Positions 30,829-40,775 of a DNA stretch of 64,000 nt are shown here, in pieces. How positions within the stretch are numbered: position 1 is the stretch's first letter; the number at the start of each line of letters is the position of its first letter. The stretch lies in NCBI RefSeq assembly GCF_900699015.1, contig NZ_LR217737.1:248001-312000 (forward strand), given 5' to 3'. The translations under genes and the position numbers were made by a program. Below the pieces are notes generated by a model. That model was given only the letters and a program-made list of their open reading frames with translations. It searched no databases and was not told where the DNA came from. This stretch comes from Erwinia_E haradaeae_E. GTDB taxonomy: Bacteria > Pseudomonadota > Gammaproteobacteria > Enterobacterales > Enterobacteriaceae.

Positions 30829-31803
30829 TTAAAAAAAACGTTGTACTGATATATTTGCGATTGCTTCTAGTGCATTACGCCATGGAGATACTGGCAGTAT
30901 CTTGAGTGCCATTATAGCTTTTTCAGCTTCTTTCTCAGCGGCTTGACGTGTTTTCGTTAATGAGTTACATTGATTCATTATTTCTAGAACTTGATCTAGA
31001 CAATGCCGTCCATTACCTTGGATAATGATTGATCGAATAAGTCTAGCTTGCTCTGGGGTTCCATTATTAATAGCATGGAGCAAAGGCAAGGTTAGTTTTC
31101 CTTCTTCAAGGTCATGGCCTGTATTTTTTCCTAATATTTTACCATTAGAGCTGTAATCTAGCACATCGTCTATTAATTGAAAGGAAGTTCCAATATATCG
31201 GCCATAATCTTGTAAAGCTTGTTCTTGCTCTCTATTAGCTTCCGCTAGAATAGCCGAAGATTGCGTTGAGGCTTCGAAAAGTTTGGCAGTTTTACTGTAT
31301 ATGATCTTCATATAGGTTTCTTCAGTCATATTAGGGTTCTTTCGATTTAATAATTGTAATACCTCTCCTTCAGCAAGGACATTTACGGCTTCTGATATGA
31401 CTTTTAATATTCGTTTTGAATCAAGACTAGTGATCATCTGAAATGCACGGGTATAAATAAAATCACCAACCAATACACTAGCTGAATTTCCAAACGTGGT
31501 ATTTGCAGTAGCTTGACCTCTCCGTATTTTTGATTCATCAATGACATCATCATGTAGAAGCGTTGCGGTATGAATACACTCAATTAGTGCTGCTATGATA
31601 ATATAATTCTGATTTGAGCAATTATTTATTGTTCGTGCAGATAGAATAGAAATCATTGGACGAATACGTTTGCCTCCGCTATTGATAATATAGTAAATTA
31701 TTTGGTTGATAAGAGAAACATCTGAGTGCAGCTTGGTGAGTATGGTTGAGTTAATGTCTTCCATGTCTTTTGAAATAAGTTGATTGATTTGCTGTAAGTT
31801 CAT
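30829..31803 (-). CDS. ispB: Octaprenyl diphosphate synthase
   Basis: Makes the C40 side chain of ubiquinone from IPP and FPP; UbiA, also in this window, then attaches the chain to 4-hydroxybenzoate. The 324 residues compare with 323 in E. coli. The first aspartate-rich motif is LLHDDVIDESKIRRG, the second LIDDVLDYSS, with GGKRIRPMI, SVLVGDFIYTRAF and EGEVLQL between and before them. It is divergent from rplU-rpmA, exactly as in E. coli. Confidence 0.95.
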   Translation of the reverse strand: MNLQQINQLISKDMEDINSTILTKLHSDVSLINQIIYYIINSGGKRIRPMISILSARTINNCSNQNYIIIAALIECIHTATLLHDDVIDESKIRRGQATANTTFGNSASVLVGDFIYTRAFQMITSLDSKRILKVISEAVNVLAEGEVLQLLNRKNPNMTEETYMKIIYSKTAKLFEASTQSSAILAEANREQEQALQDYGRYIGTSFQLIDDVLDYSSNGKILGKNTGHDLEEGKLTLPLLHAINNGTPEQARLIRSIIIQGNGRHCLDQVLEIMNQCNSLTKTRQAAEKEAEKAIMALKILPVSPWRNALEAIANISVQRFF

Positions 31804-31960
31804 TAGTCTATTTAACGATTTCTCAGTTTATGGCTAGAGTATATATTTTAATTCGTTTATGTAGAAATATTCAGAAAATATAAAAAGATTGTACTGGAAA
31901 AATATAGTGTGATCTTTTCTTTTATATGTTTAGTTATTTTAAAGGTTAGATAATAGGGGC

Positions 31961-31989
31961 TTGTCTTTAGTTATAAAGTTTCGTAAAAT
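31961..31989 (+). promoter_or_regulatory. Candidate promoter of rplU-rpmA
   Basis: TTGTCT, 17-bp spacer, TAAAAT (31984-31989), about 72 bases before the rplU start in the ispB-rplU divergent gap. The -35 box matches only in its first three bases. Confidence 0.35.
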
Positions 31990-32060
31990 TCATAATTCAA
32001 TATAACTGTTAATCACACGGTATGAAATTGAATAAGGCAGGTGTATAGGTGGAGTTAAAT

Positions 32061-32399
32061 ATGTATGCAGTTTTTAAAAGTGGTGGGAAACAATATCGAG
32101 TGAGAGAAGGTCAGATTATTCGTTTAGAAAAATTTGATTATTCTTCTGGCGAGAAAATAACTTTTAATGAAGTTCTTATGGTAGCTCATGGTCTAGATGT
32201 TAAGATTGGATCACCAATTATTTTAGGTGGTTCAATTGATGCAGAAGTTCTTGCTAGCGGTCATGGTAAAAAAATAAAAATTGTTAAATTTCGTGCTCGT
32301 AAACACTATCATAAGCAACAAGGACATCGTCAGGATTTTACTGATGTAAAAATTATTCGTATTACTTCTGGAGGAGAAGATCTAAACAATGGCGCATAA
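32061..32399 (+). CDS. rplU: 50S ribosomal protein L21
   Basis: Binds 23S rRNA in the large subunit. The ATG at 32061 is chosen over 32049 because GGAG lies seven bases upstream and the protein then starts MYAVFKSGGKQYRV as in E. coli. The core KIVKFRARKHYHKQQGHRQ is intact. The protein is 112 residues rather than 103: after the usual end the frame runs through the rpmA ribosome binding site (SGGEDLNNGA) and stops inside rpmA, an 11-base overlap, as though the original stop codon was lost. Confidence 0.95.
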   Translation: MYAVFKSGGKQYRVREGQIIRLEKFDYSSGEKITFNEVLMVAHGLDVKIGSPIILGGSIDAEVLASGHGKKIKIVKFRARKHYHKQQGHRQDFTDVKIIRITSGGEDLNNGA

Positions 32400-32646
32400 G
32401 AAAGCAGGTGGTTCAACCCGTAATGGACGTGATTCTCATTCCAAGAGGCTTGGGGTAAAACGTTTTGGTGGCGAATCTGTATTGGCTGGTACAATTATTG
32501 TTCGTCAACGTGGCACTAATTTTCATGCTGGAGAGAATGTAGGATCTGGTCGTGATCATACTCTGTTTGCTACTATAAGTGGTAAGGTGCATTTTTCAGT
32601 CAAAGGTTCTAGAAATCGAAAATATATTAGTATCGTTACTGTCTAA
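32389..32646 (+). CDS. rpmA: 50S ribosomal protein L27
   Basis: Its N-terminal tail reaches the peptidyl transferase centre. The 85 residues equal the E. coli length; MAHKKAGGSTRNGRDSHSKR, LGVKRFGG and the core GTIIVRQRGTNFHAG are conserved. The GGAGGAG ribosome binding site lies within the extended end of rplU, so translation of the two genes is probably coupled. Confidence 0.97.
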   Translation: MAHKKAGGSTRNGRDSHSKRLGVKRFGGESVLAGTIIVRQRGTNFHAGENVGSGRDHTLFATISGKVHFSVKGSRNRKYISIVTV

Positions 32647-34133
32647 ATTATATTGATATAATTTCTCCATAATTATTGATTTTTTATTCATGAAAGTTAA
32701 ATATATTGAGTATAATTTTTTTATCGTAGTCATATTGTAGAAATTTATAGTGGTTTAATAAGGTATTAGCTTGATAAAGATAGATTGGTGTAGTTTTTAT
32801 TAACAATCATGCTTAATTTTTTATATTTTCATCTCCCTTTAAAGGAGATGAGTAACAATAAGATTCTGTATTGAGACAATAATATCAAAAAAATATATTA
32901 GGTTATGGAGATTAGGAGAAGAATAGAGATGATCTAATTTTCTACCATAAATAGATAGATCAATAGATCATTATATTTTGCTATACTAATATTTTCAAGG
33001 AGAATACAAAATATATGAAATAATATATTGCTTATCAGAATATTAATTGATGGAGATAAAATTTTATAGTTAATCGAAAAGAATGGTAACAATTATTTTT
33101 ATATATTAGAGTCAATATAGACATATGTATTTATAAGCTTTTAATTCTTAGATATTATAGAGTTTTTCTTGATACATCACGTAATTGGTTGATTGAAATG
33201 CATTGATTGTTAATTGTATTATTAATGTGTTATGAATTTGGTGTTGTTATCTACTGTGTTCGTTTTTATTATAGATTATTATTGTTGAATATAATTATTA
33301 TTATGTAATTTATTACATATTTTGTTTTTTAACAAGATATGATAGATAGAAAATAAACTTATTAGCTGGCTATGACTAAAGATTCGTGTTTTTTATTTTT
33401 GATAGTCTCTTTGTTCTGCATGTTTCGATCGTTTATTTTAAGACGAGTTAGTTTAAAATAGTTTGAATTGGTTTTAACTAGCGCTTAATTGTAAGATTTG
33501 ATATAGATAATTACTTATATCATTAAGAAGAAATATCTATTTATTTTAATATTAATTAAGTTTAATAACCATTTGTTCTCACTAATAAAAATATTTACAA
33601 TGTAGGTAAATATTCTATATGTATTATTCAGTGATCATGTATGAAAATTTATTGATATATCATCTAGACTATTCCTGTATAGTTAGCTGGTTATCGTTAT
33701 TTTTCTATTAAAATGCTCTGGATCATTATTTATTATAAATAATGGTTTGCGAAATATTTTAGCAATGAAATACAATTTAATTTGTTACATTCACAGTATT
33801 TGAAGCTATATCACGAGTCGTATAATGGATATCAAGTAACAAGTTTATCGATAGTTTGCATATCTTTTCATATTATATCTGTAATGGATCTGAATACTAA
33901 AAACAGATATCAGAGGTTTATGGTTAGTTTACGATAAAAATTATTTTGTAGTATCTAAGGGTCTTAAGATTGTAAATTAATCTGCGATAGGTTTTAAAGA
34001 CAGTGATGTTTAGCATTAAATAGTTTATCTATGATTTTAGATTACTTTAATTTTATTCATTAGTTTATATCGGGTGATATATTCTATTGTATGAAAATTA
34101 GAAGAGAGCTATGTAACTGATAAGAGAAGTGTA
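32647..34133. other. 1.5-kb gap between rpmA and obgE, the E. coli position of yhbE
   Basis: In E. coli the EamA-family transporter gene yhbE lies here. The gap is larger than that gene, but I found only a short hydrophobic open stretch (33372-33470) ending FILRRVSLK, faintly like its VLLRRLASP segment, which is too weak to call. The obgE upstream region is at the right end. Confidence 0.45.
32829..32851. terminator. Hairpin downstream of rpmA
   Basis: TCATCTCC pairs with GGAGATGA around CTTTAAA, eight pairs, about 180 bases past the rpmA stop. No T-run follows on the plus strand, so termination by it is uncertain. Confidence 0.35.
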
Positions 34134-35138
34134 ATGAAATTTATTGATGAAGCAGCTATAGTGGTTGCGGCTGGAAATGGTGGTCATGGTTGCGTGAGTT
34201 TTCGTCGTGAGAAATGCATCCCACGTGGTGGGCCTGATGGTGGAGATGGAGGTGATGGTGGTGATATATATATAGAAACTGATTCGAATTTAAATACTCT
34301 TGCTTCTTTTCATTCTGAAAAAATGTTTCAAGCTGAATCCGGTCAGAATGGACAGAGTTCTAATTGTACTGGTAAGCGCGGGAATGATCTTTTAATTAAA
34401 GTTCCTTTTGGTACACGTATTATTGATAAAGGAACTGGTGAGCTGATTGCAGACATGGAAGATCATCAGAAACTTATGATAGCAAAAGGCGGGTATCATG
34501 GTCTAGGCAATACCCGGTTCAAATCATCAGTAAACCGCTCTCCCCGTCAGAGGACTATGGGGACTAAGGGTGAAATACGTGATTTACAGTTAGAGATGAT
34601 TTTGTTAGCAGATGTAGGTGTTCTTGGTCTGCCTAATGCAGGTAAATCCACTTTTATTCGTGAAATTTCTGCTGCTAAGTTAAAAGTTGCTGATTATCCT
34701 TTTACTACCCTCATGCCTAGCTTAGCTGTTGTATCTATGGGTAAAGAAAAGAGTTTTGTAATTTCTGATATACCTGGTTTAATTCAAGGGGCTTCTAAAG
34801 GTATAGGTCTTGGTGTTCGTTTTCTTAAACACCTTGATCGTTGTAGTGTGCTATTGCATATCATTGATTTATCCTCTATGGAGGAAGAACATATAATAAG
34901 AGATATACGGATTATTATACATGAGATAGAGCAGTACAGTAAAAAACTATTTAATAAACCTCGTTGGTTAGTATTTAATAAGATTGATGTATTAGATAAA
35001 GAAGAAGCGAGGTCATGCAGTCAAATGATTGTGAAAGAATTAGATTGGCGTTATAGATATTACTTAATTTCTTCTATTAATCATTCTGGCGTAGATACGC
35101 TATGCTGGAATTTAATTGAATTTCTTCAAAAATCCTGA
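34134..35138 (+). CDS. obgE: Ribosome-assembly GTPase Obg/CgtA, short C-terminus
   Basis: Essential GTPase acting in 50S maturation. The 334 residues start with the glycine-rich Obg fold (FIDEAAIVVAAGNGGHGCVS, GPDGGDGGDGGDIYIE). The G domain has the P-loop GLPNAGKST, the switch segment PFTTLMPSLAVV, the G3 motif DIPGLIQGA and the base-specificity motif NKIDVL. E. coli Obg has about 390 residues; the missing part is the acidic, disordered C-terminal tail, a loss that leaves the GTPase core untouched. In E. coli it follows rplU-rpmA-yhbE. Confidence 0.96.
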   Translation: MKFIDEAAIVVAAGNGGHGCVSFRREKCIPRGGPDGGDGGDGGDIYIETDSNLNTLASFHSEKMFQAESGQNGQSSNCTGKRGNDLLIKVPFGTRIIDKGTGELIADMEDHQKLMIAKGGYHGLGNTRFKSSVNRSPRQRTMGTKGEIRDLQLEMILLADVGVLGLPNAGKSTFIREISAAKLKVADYPFTTLMPSLAVVSMGKEKSFVISDIPGLIQGASKGIGLGVRFLKHLDRCSVLLHIIDLSSMEEEHIIRDIRIIIHEIEQYSKKLFNKPRWLVFNKIDVLDKEEARSCSQMIVKELDWRYRYYLISSINHSGVDTLCWNLIEFLQKS

Positions 35139-35671
35139 TATGTAGACTTATAATCTTTTACGTCACAAGTATTTCAAGAGCATCATAATATGATTATTTA
35201 AAAAGATAATATAGAGAATATGGCATATTAATGATAATGAGCTGAGGGGTAGAATAGAAATTAAAGACTTATCAAGTGCTTTCAGTGCGTTATAATCATT
35301 ACTTTTGATCTATATATATTACAGTATGAAATATTTTGTTGAGATTGTTGATATTTGAGAAATTAGAACAGGAATCTCAAGTTACTGTCATCATAATGTT
35401 ATTAATCTGGTACTATAATAATCTTATTAGAGATTTAAGAGCGTAATATGTTTTTATTCAGCAATTTTTTCTGCTTAGTTGTGTTATTTGCATCTATCTT
35501 TATTTTTAATTAAATTGGATTGCATAGTAAAGAAATAATTTTGATCTATAGATATCACCTGATAGAGTAAAGATCTTTTAATATAGGAGTAAAAATCTCA
35601 GGTAGATCGATGGATTCGTATTATAATTGATATTCATAAGCCACCGTTCTCTTGAAATTGTTTTCTATATC
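35139..35671. other. Non-coding region between obgE and the yoaE leader
   Basis: AT-rich, no open frame of note and no clear terminator after obgE. Confidence 0.5.
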
Positions 35672-35722
35672 TCTTGATATGGTTATCAAGACAATCAGTA
35701 ATTTTTTAAAAAATATTGTCTT
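35672..35722 (+). promoter_or_regulatory. Attenuator-like leader in front of yoaE
   Basis: Two overlapping hairpins. The first, TCTTGATA/TATCAAGA (35672-35691), has eight pairs and a four-base loop. The second, AAGACAAT/ATTGTCTT (35688-35695 / 35715-35722), encloses the palindrome ATTTTTTAAAAAAT and is followed by TTCTCGTCTCTTTTT. They share AAGA and cannot form together, the layout of antiterminator and terminator. The yoaE ribosome binding site CCGGAG lies 18 bases further on. Confidence 0.5.
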
Positions 35723-35749
35723 TTCTCGTCTCTTTTTCCGGAGTTATGC

Positions 35750-37294
35750 ATGGAATTTCTTTTAGACCCCTCGATATGGGCGGGTTTTCTTACGCTGGTT
35801 GTGCTTGAAATTATCCTAGGCATTGATAACTTAGTTTTTATTGCCATATTAGCAGATAAACTTTCTCCAAATCATCGCGATAAAGCCCGCCTGAGTGGAT
35901 TATCACTCGCAATGATAACACGATTAGGTCTTCTTTCTTTAATTTCTTGGATGGTTACATTAAGACGTCCATTCTTTAGTATAGGTGATATTAGTTTTTC
36001 TGGACGTGATTTGATTTTGCTTATAGGAGGCGTTTTCTTATTATTTAAAGCGACGATCGAGTTGCATGATCGTTTAGAAAATCATGATGTTAATAGTTTA
36101 GGGCATAAAGGTTATGCTAGTTTTTGGTCAGTTGTAATACAGATTGTTGTTCTTGATGCCCTTTTTTCTCTTGATGCAGTTATCACTGCAGTCGGTATGG
36201 TAAATAGCTTACCTGTCATGATGACTGCAGTGGTAATTGCCATGGGTGTGATGTTGCTTGCTTCTAAGCCATTGACTAACTTTGTCAATAGTCATCCAAC
36301 TGTAGTGGTTTTATGCCTTAGTTTTCTTTTGATGATTGGTCTCAGTCTGGTTGCAGAAGGTTTTGGTTTTCATATACCTAAAGGTTATTTGTATGCAGCA
36401 ATCAGTTTTTCGATTATTATTGAGTTATTTAATCAAATGGCCCGCCGTAACTTTATGCGATATGAGGAGCGTCGACCGATGCGGGAAAGAACTGCTGAGG
36501 CTATTCAGTGTTTGATAGGGGGGGGGCGGCAAAACGAGTCGAACAGTATAGAGAATACTACTGTAGAAACTATTGCGCCTCAAGAAGCTTTTAAAGATGA
36601 GGAGCGTTACATGATTAATGCTGTTTTAACTTTGGCTTCACGCTCTATACGTAGTATTATGACGCCACGGGGAGAAATTTCTTGGGTAGATCTAACTTGT
36701 TCTTTAGATGAGGTACGAATTCAATTATTAGATACACCGCATAGTTTGTTTCCAGTATGTCGTGGTGGTTTAGATAAAATTATTGGTGTTGTAAGAGCAA
36801 AAGAATTACTAGTAGCGTTAGATCATGGTATGGATATTTCTTCTTTCTCAACTACTACACCACCAATTATTGTACCAGATACTCTTAATCCATTAAATCT
36901 TCTTGGTGTTCTTCGTCGTGCGAAAGGTAGTTTTGTTGTCGTTGCTAGTGAATTTGGTATAGTACAAGGTTTGATTACACCTTTAGATGTTTTAGAGGCT
37001 ATTGCTGGTGAATTCCCTGATGAAGATGAAACTCCTGATATTATGTCAGATGGAGACGGCTGGTTAGTAAAAGGTGCAACGGATTTACATTCATTACAAC
37101 ATGTATTGGATTACAAGGAATTAATTAAACCAGAAAATGATCATGAATCTTTAGCAGGTTTATTAATTAAATTCCAAGGTCGTGTACCTTTAATTGGTGA
37201 GGTCATTGATATGCCTCCACTACAGTTTCAGATTGTAGAAGCGAGTGATTATTGTATTAACCTTGTGCGTATTATAAAATTATATCAATCATAA
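35750..37294 (+). CDS. yoaE: TerC-family inner-membrane protein with CBS and CorC domains
   Basis: Polytopic inner-membrane protein of unsettled role; TerC and CorC relatives are linked to metal-ion export. The 514 residues compare with 518 for E. coli YoaE. The N-terminal half is the seven-helix TerC domain (WAGFLTLVVLEIILGIDNLV, VLDALFSLDAVITAVGMV, FLLMIGLSLVAEGFGFHIPK). A CBS pair follows (about residues 290-420: MTPRGEISWVD, PHSLFPVCRGG, TPLDVLEAIAGEFPD), then a C-terminal CorC/HlyC domain (DGWLVKGATDLHSL). A run of nine G (36518-36526) codes the Gly-Gly-Gly between membrane and CBS domains, a possible slippage site. Confidence 0.93.
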   Translation: MEFLLDPSIWAGFLTLVVLEIILGIDNLVFIAILADKLSPNHRDKARLSGLSLAMITRLGLLSLISWMVTLRRPFFSIGDISFSGRDLILLIGGVFLLFKATIELHDRLENHDVNSLGHKGYASFWSVVIQIVVLDALFSLDAVITAVGMVNSLPVMMTAVVIAMGVMLLASKPLTNFVNSHPTVVVLCLSFLLMIGLSLVAEGFGFHIPKGYLYAAISFSIIIELFNQMARRNFMRYEERRPMRERTAEAIQCLIGGGRQNESNSIENTTVETIAPQEAFKDEERYMINAVLTLASRSIRSIMTPRGEISWVDLTCSLDEVRIQLLDTPHSLFPVCRGGLDKIIGVVRAKELLVALDHGMDISSFSTTTPPIIVPDTLNPLNLLGVLRRAKGSFVVVASEFGIVQGLITPLDVLEAIAGEFPDEDETPDIMSDGDGWLVKGATDLHSLQHVLDYKELIKPENDHESLAGLLIKFQGRVPLIGEVIDMPPLQFQIVEASDYCINLVRIIKLYQS

Positions 37295-38106
37295 ACAATT
37301 TATCAAACTTTTTTTAAAAAATATAACTTAGTGATTTAGATTAGCCATAACTAGATTCGTTCTAATAGATATAATCTTTTTTAAACTGTAGATTAGGTTT
37401 GTTAAAGATTATCTTATTTTCATACATATATACGATGCTAATATTTTATATATATAGAATAAAATATGAGAAATAATACATATGTTATATTATATAACAT
37501 ATTATTGCTAGATAGAATCAGAAGAGTATTAAAAATTAATTTACTATGTATGATTATTTAAATCAAGAAAATGTTGTATTTTATTGCATATTTTTAAATT
37601 CAAAATATTGAGAATGTTATTCTAGATCAGATCCTAATCTGATGATATCAGTGGATTATGAATAGTCGTTAATTCGCAATACTGAGCAATCCATCATGAA
37701 TAGTAACTCTATGATAGGTTATTATTTATTTTATGAAGATAAGTTTACAACTAATCTATATAGTAATCTTGCAAAGAAGAAAAAGAGTTTGATCCGTTAT
37801 TTAACTAAATAACGAGATTTTAGATGGAATCATCCTTTAAAAAAACTAGGAATATAGAAAATTTAAAGTAATTAAAATATAGCTTTCTGTATCTTTCACT
37901 AAAAACAGGGAAGTAGTTCTGTATGAAATATTGTATTCTAATATATAATAATAAATTTTACTTATTAATGACTGCTGGGAGTAGGTAATAATTAATAGAG
38001 GTATGTGATTTTAATAGTTAGATGGTCCTTAATGTGATAGTGAGGACAGATTGTGTTTAAGATAAGTGTTATTTTAAGATTTTTAAAGATTGTACGTAAG
38101 AAACAG
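37295..38106. other. Non-coding region between yoaE and murJ
   Basis: 0.8 kb of AT-rich sequence, no recognisable gene remnant or terminator. The last 54 bases are an in-frame extension of murJ that I treat as untranslated. Confidence 0.5.
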
Positions 38107-39657
38107 ATGGATCTTTTTAAAGCATTGGTAGCAGTGAGTTTTATGACTTTTGTTTCTCGGTTATTAGGTTTTGTAAGAGACGTTCTCATCGCGCGAATTT
38201 TTGGTTCATGTGCAGTGACTGATGCTTTTTTTGTTGCATGGAAATTGCCTAATTTATTGCGTCGTCTTTTTGCTGATGGAGCTTTTTCTCAAACTTTTGT
38301 TCCGATTCTAGCTGAATATAAGAGTCAAAAGAGTGTAGAAGTAACAAAAATATTCATCACTCGGGTTTCTGGGTTACTAACACTGGTAGTAGGACTCATT
38401 GTGATTTTGGGGATATTTACTTCGCCTTGGTTAATCATGGCTACAGCTCCTGGTTTTGCTAATACCGCCGAAAAAGTGGAGTTAAGTGCAACTCTTTTAC
38501 GTATTACATTTCCTTATATATTATTGATATCTCTATCATCATTAGTTGGCTCTATTCTCAACACATGGAATTATTTTGCTGTACCAGCATTTTCACCTGC
38601 ATTGCTTAATTTAAGTATTATTTTTTTTTCATTATTTGCTGCACCATATTTCAATCCTCCTATTACAGTATTATCTTGGTCAGTATTGATGGGCGGTATT
38701 TTGCAACTGGGCTATCAGTTACCATATTTAAAAAAAATAGGTTTACTAGTACTACCACGTTTAGTTTTTCATGATATAAATGTCTGGCGTTTGATTAATC
38801 AAATGGGTCCGGCAGTACTTAGTTCTTCAGTCAGTCAGATTTCTCTTGTTATTAATACTATTTTTGCTTCGTTTTTGAATCCAGGCTCTATTTCATGGAT
38901 ATATTATGCTGATCGGTTAATGGAATTTCCTGTTGGAATTTTAGGGGTTACGCTTGGAACTATTTTATTTCCTTCATTAGCAAAAAGTGTTAGCAGTGGT
39001 AATCTTGCAGAGTATTCATATCTTATAGATTGGGGATTACGTCTTTGTTTCCTATTGGCATGCCCAAGTGCGGTGGCGTTAGGTATTCTAGCTAAGCCTC
39101 TTATTATAGTGTTATTTCAATATGGTAATTTTACTGATTTTGATGTAGGAATGACTCAACATTCGTTAGTTGCTTATTCGGTTGGATTAATAGGATTAAT
39201 TACAATGAAAGTGTTGGTACCAGGTTTTTCTGTACGCCAGGACCTTAAAACTCCGCTCAAAATCTCAATACTAACTTTGATTGTAACACAGATTATGAAT
39301 ATAGCTTTAATTGGACCGTTAGAACATGTTGGTTTATCACTTTCTATTGGATTGGCTGCTTGCCTCAATACTTCATTGCTTTATAGACAGTTACGTAAAC
39401 AAAATTTATTTTTTCCTCAGCCGGGTTGGATGTGTTTCTTTTTTAGATTAATAATAGCTGTGCTAGTTATGTCTGCCTCACTCGTTGGTGTTCTTTATCT
39501 TATGCCTGTGTGGAATAGTGGAGGTATGACTGAACGATTAACACGATTAATGGTAGTATTTTTGATTGGTTTTAGTGTATATATTTTAACGTTGGGTATA
39601 CTTGGTTTTCGTCTGCGTGATGTTCTTCTTTTATATAATGGTAAACGTTCGGTTTAA
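38107..39657 (+). CDS. murJ: Lipid II flippase MurJ
   Basis: Inner-membrane flippase moving lipid II outward for peptidoglycan synthesis, of the MOP superfamily with about 14 helices. The ATG at 38107 gives 516 residues starting MDLFKALVAVSFMTFVSRLL, against 511 in E. coli; the open frame to 38053 adds 18 residues absent from the family. Conserved parts include VRDVLIARIFG, DAFFVAWKLPNLLRRLFADG, AFSQTFVPILAEYK and TAPGF, with the charged cavity residues in LPNLLRRL. In MurJ's KVLAPGFYSRQDIKTP the symbiont reads KVLVPGFSVRQDLKTP. Confidence 0.95.
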   Translation: MDLFKALVAVSFMTFVSRLLGFVRDVLIARIFGSCAVTDAFFVAWKLPNLLRRLFADGAFSQTFVPILAEYKSQKSVEVTKIFITRVSGLLTLVVGLIVILGIFTSPWLIMATAPGFANTAEKVELSATLLRITFPYILLISLSSLVGSILNTWNYFAVPAFSPALLNLSIIFFSLFAAPYFNPPITVLSWSVLMGGILQLGYQLPYLKKIGLLVLPRLVFHDINVWRLINQMGPAVLSSSVSQISLVINTIFASFLNPGSISWIYYADRLMEFPVGILGVTLGTILFPSLAKSVSSGNLAEYSYLIDWGLRLCFLLACPSAVALGILAKPLIIVLFQYGNFTDFDVGMTQHSLVAYSVGLIGLITMKVLVPGFSVRQDLKTPLKISILTLIVTQIMNIALIGPLEHVGLSLSIGLAACLNTSLLYRQLRKQNLFFPQPGWMCFFFRLIIAVLVMSASLVGVLYLMPVWNSGGMTERLTRLMVVFLIGFSVYILTLGILGFRLRDVLLLYNGKRSV

Positions 39658-40166
39658 GAATAACTGAATAGGTTTACGATAGAATGATGGTGATTATTTA
39701 ACTATATGTAAAGATAGATTAATGTGAAGTAGTGGGTTTTTGTATCCATTTAAAGTATTTTCTATGTGTGAGAGATGTTTGATCATGATAGATAAAAATA
39801 TAGATATACATTATTAGGAGCATGAAATTATACAGAATTATATGATATGGTTTTAATATTAGAAGATTCAATGATTATAAAATCACTATTTAATTTAATT
39901 TATTAAATTTATTGATGATGTTAGTATCTATTTATATTGCAAAATTATAGATTTTTGAAAAAAAATGAGTGTATGTGAAATTATTTTGTATAATTTTTAT
40001 TTTTTCAATAGGATTCAATCCTAACTTTTTATGTCTCTAAGAATTAGGTTCTCTATTTATCAGTAAACTGTTATTGTTACAAGTATTAATAAGATTTGAT
40101 CTTATTTCAAATAAGAATAGATCTTTATATCTTATTTTTTAATGTACTGTCTAGTTTTATTACATC
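39658..40166. other. Non-coding region between murJ and lolA
   Basis: 509 bases, AT-rich; the lolA upstream region without a clear promoter or ribosome binding site. Confidence 0.5.
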
Positions 40167-40775
40167 ATGAAAAGAATATTAATTAGTTTTTATTTTTTAT
40201 ATATGTTTATTTCTTCAGTTGTTTTGGCAGATCCACAAAGCGTTCTACAACACCGTCTGGATCAAGTGAATTGTATTTACGCAAGATTTCATCAGAAGAT
40301 CATGGATAAAAATGATATTTTGGTTCAAGAGTCTAGTGGTGAGTTATGGATACGACGACCCAATAAATTTTACTGGCATATATTTATTCCAGACGAAAAT
40401 ATTGTAATTTCAGATGGTCAAGAAATATTTTTCTATCATCCATTAATTAAGCAAGTTGTTATTTATCGTATACAAAATGCTCTCAATTACACTCCATTTA
40501 TTCTGATTGCACGGAATCGTAATGTTGATTGGAAAAAATATAATATTGTACAAAAAGATGATCATTTCTTTCTTGATCCTAAGAGGAGTGAAAAAGATTT
40601 AATCAAGTTTTCTATTGAAGTAACAAAATCTGGTATGATTAATTGGTTTAGCAGTATTGAGGAGGACGGGATGTATAGTAGTTATGATTTTAATAATCAA
40701 AAAAATGTATTAGTTGATACTGATAAATTTAAATTTATTTTTCCTTCTGATGTGACAATCGATGATCAAAGGTAG
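40167..40775 (+). CDS. lolA: Periplasmic lipoprotein carrier LolA
   Basis: Carries lipoproteins from the LolCDE exporter to LolB across the periplasm. The 202 residues compare with 203 in E. coli. An N-terminal signal peptide (MKRILISFYFLYMFISSVVLA, split about ADPQ) is clear. The mature part keeps the family pattern ARFHQK, SGELWIRRPNKFYWH and VISDGQEIFFYHPLIKQV. Sequence conservation is modest, as usual for LolA. It indicates an outer membrane that still receives lipoproteins. Confidence 0.9.
   Translation: MKRILISFYFLYMFISSVVLADPQSVLQHRLDQVNCIYARFHQKIMDKNDILVQESSGELWIRRPNKFYWHIFIPDENIVISDGQEIFFYHPLIKQVVIYRIQNALNYTPFILIARNRNVDWKKYNIVQKDDHFFLDPKRSEKDLIKFSIEVTKSGMINWFSSIEEDGMYSSYDFNNQKNVLVDTDKFKFIFPSDVTIDDQR

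Noticed and set aside
33372..33470. Short hydrophobic open stretch in the rpmA-obgE gap as a yhbE remnant
   Set aside because: Only a Leu-Arg-Arg triplet agrees with YhbE; hydrophobic low-complexity sequence matches membrane proteins too easily.
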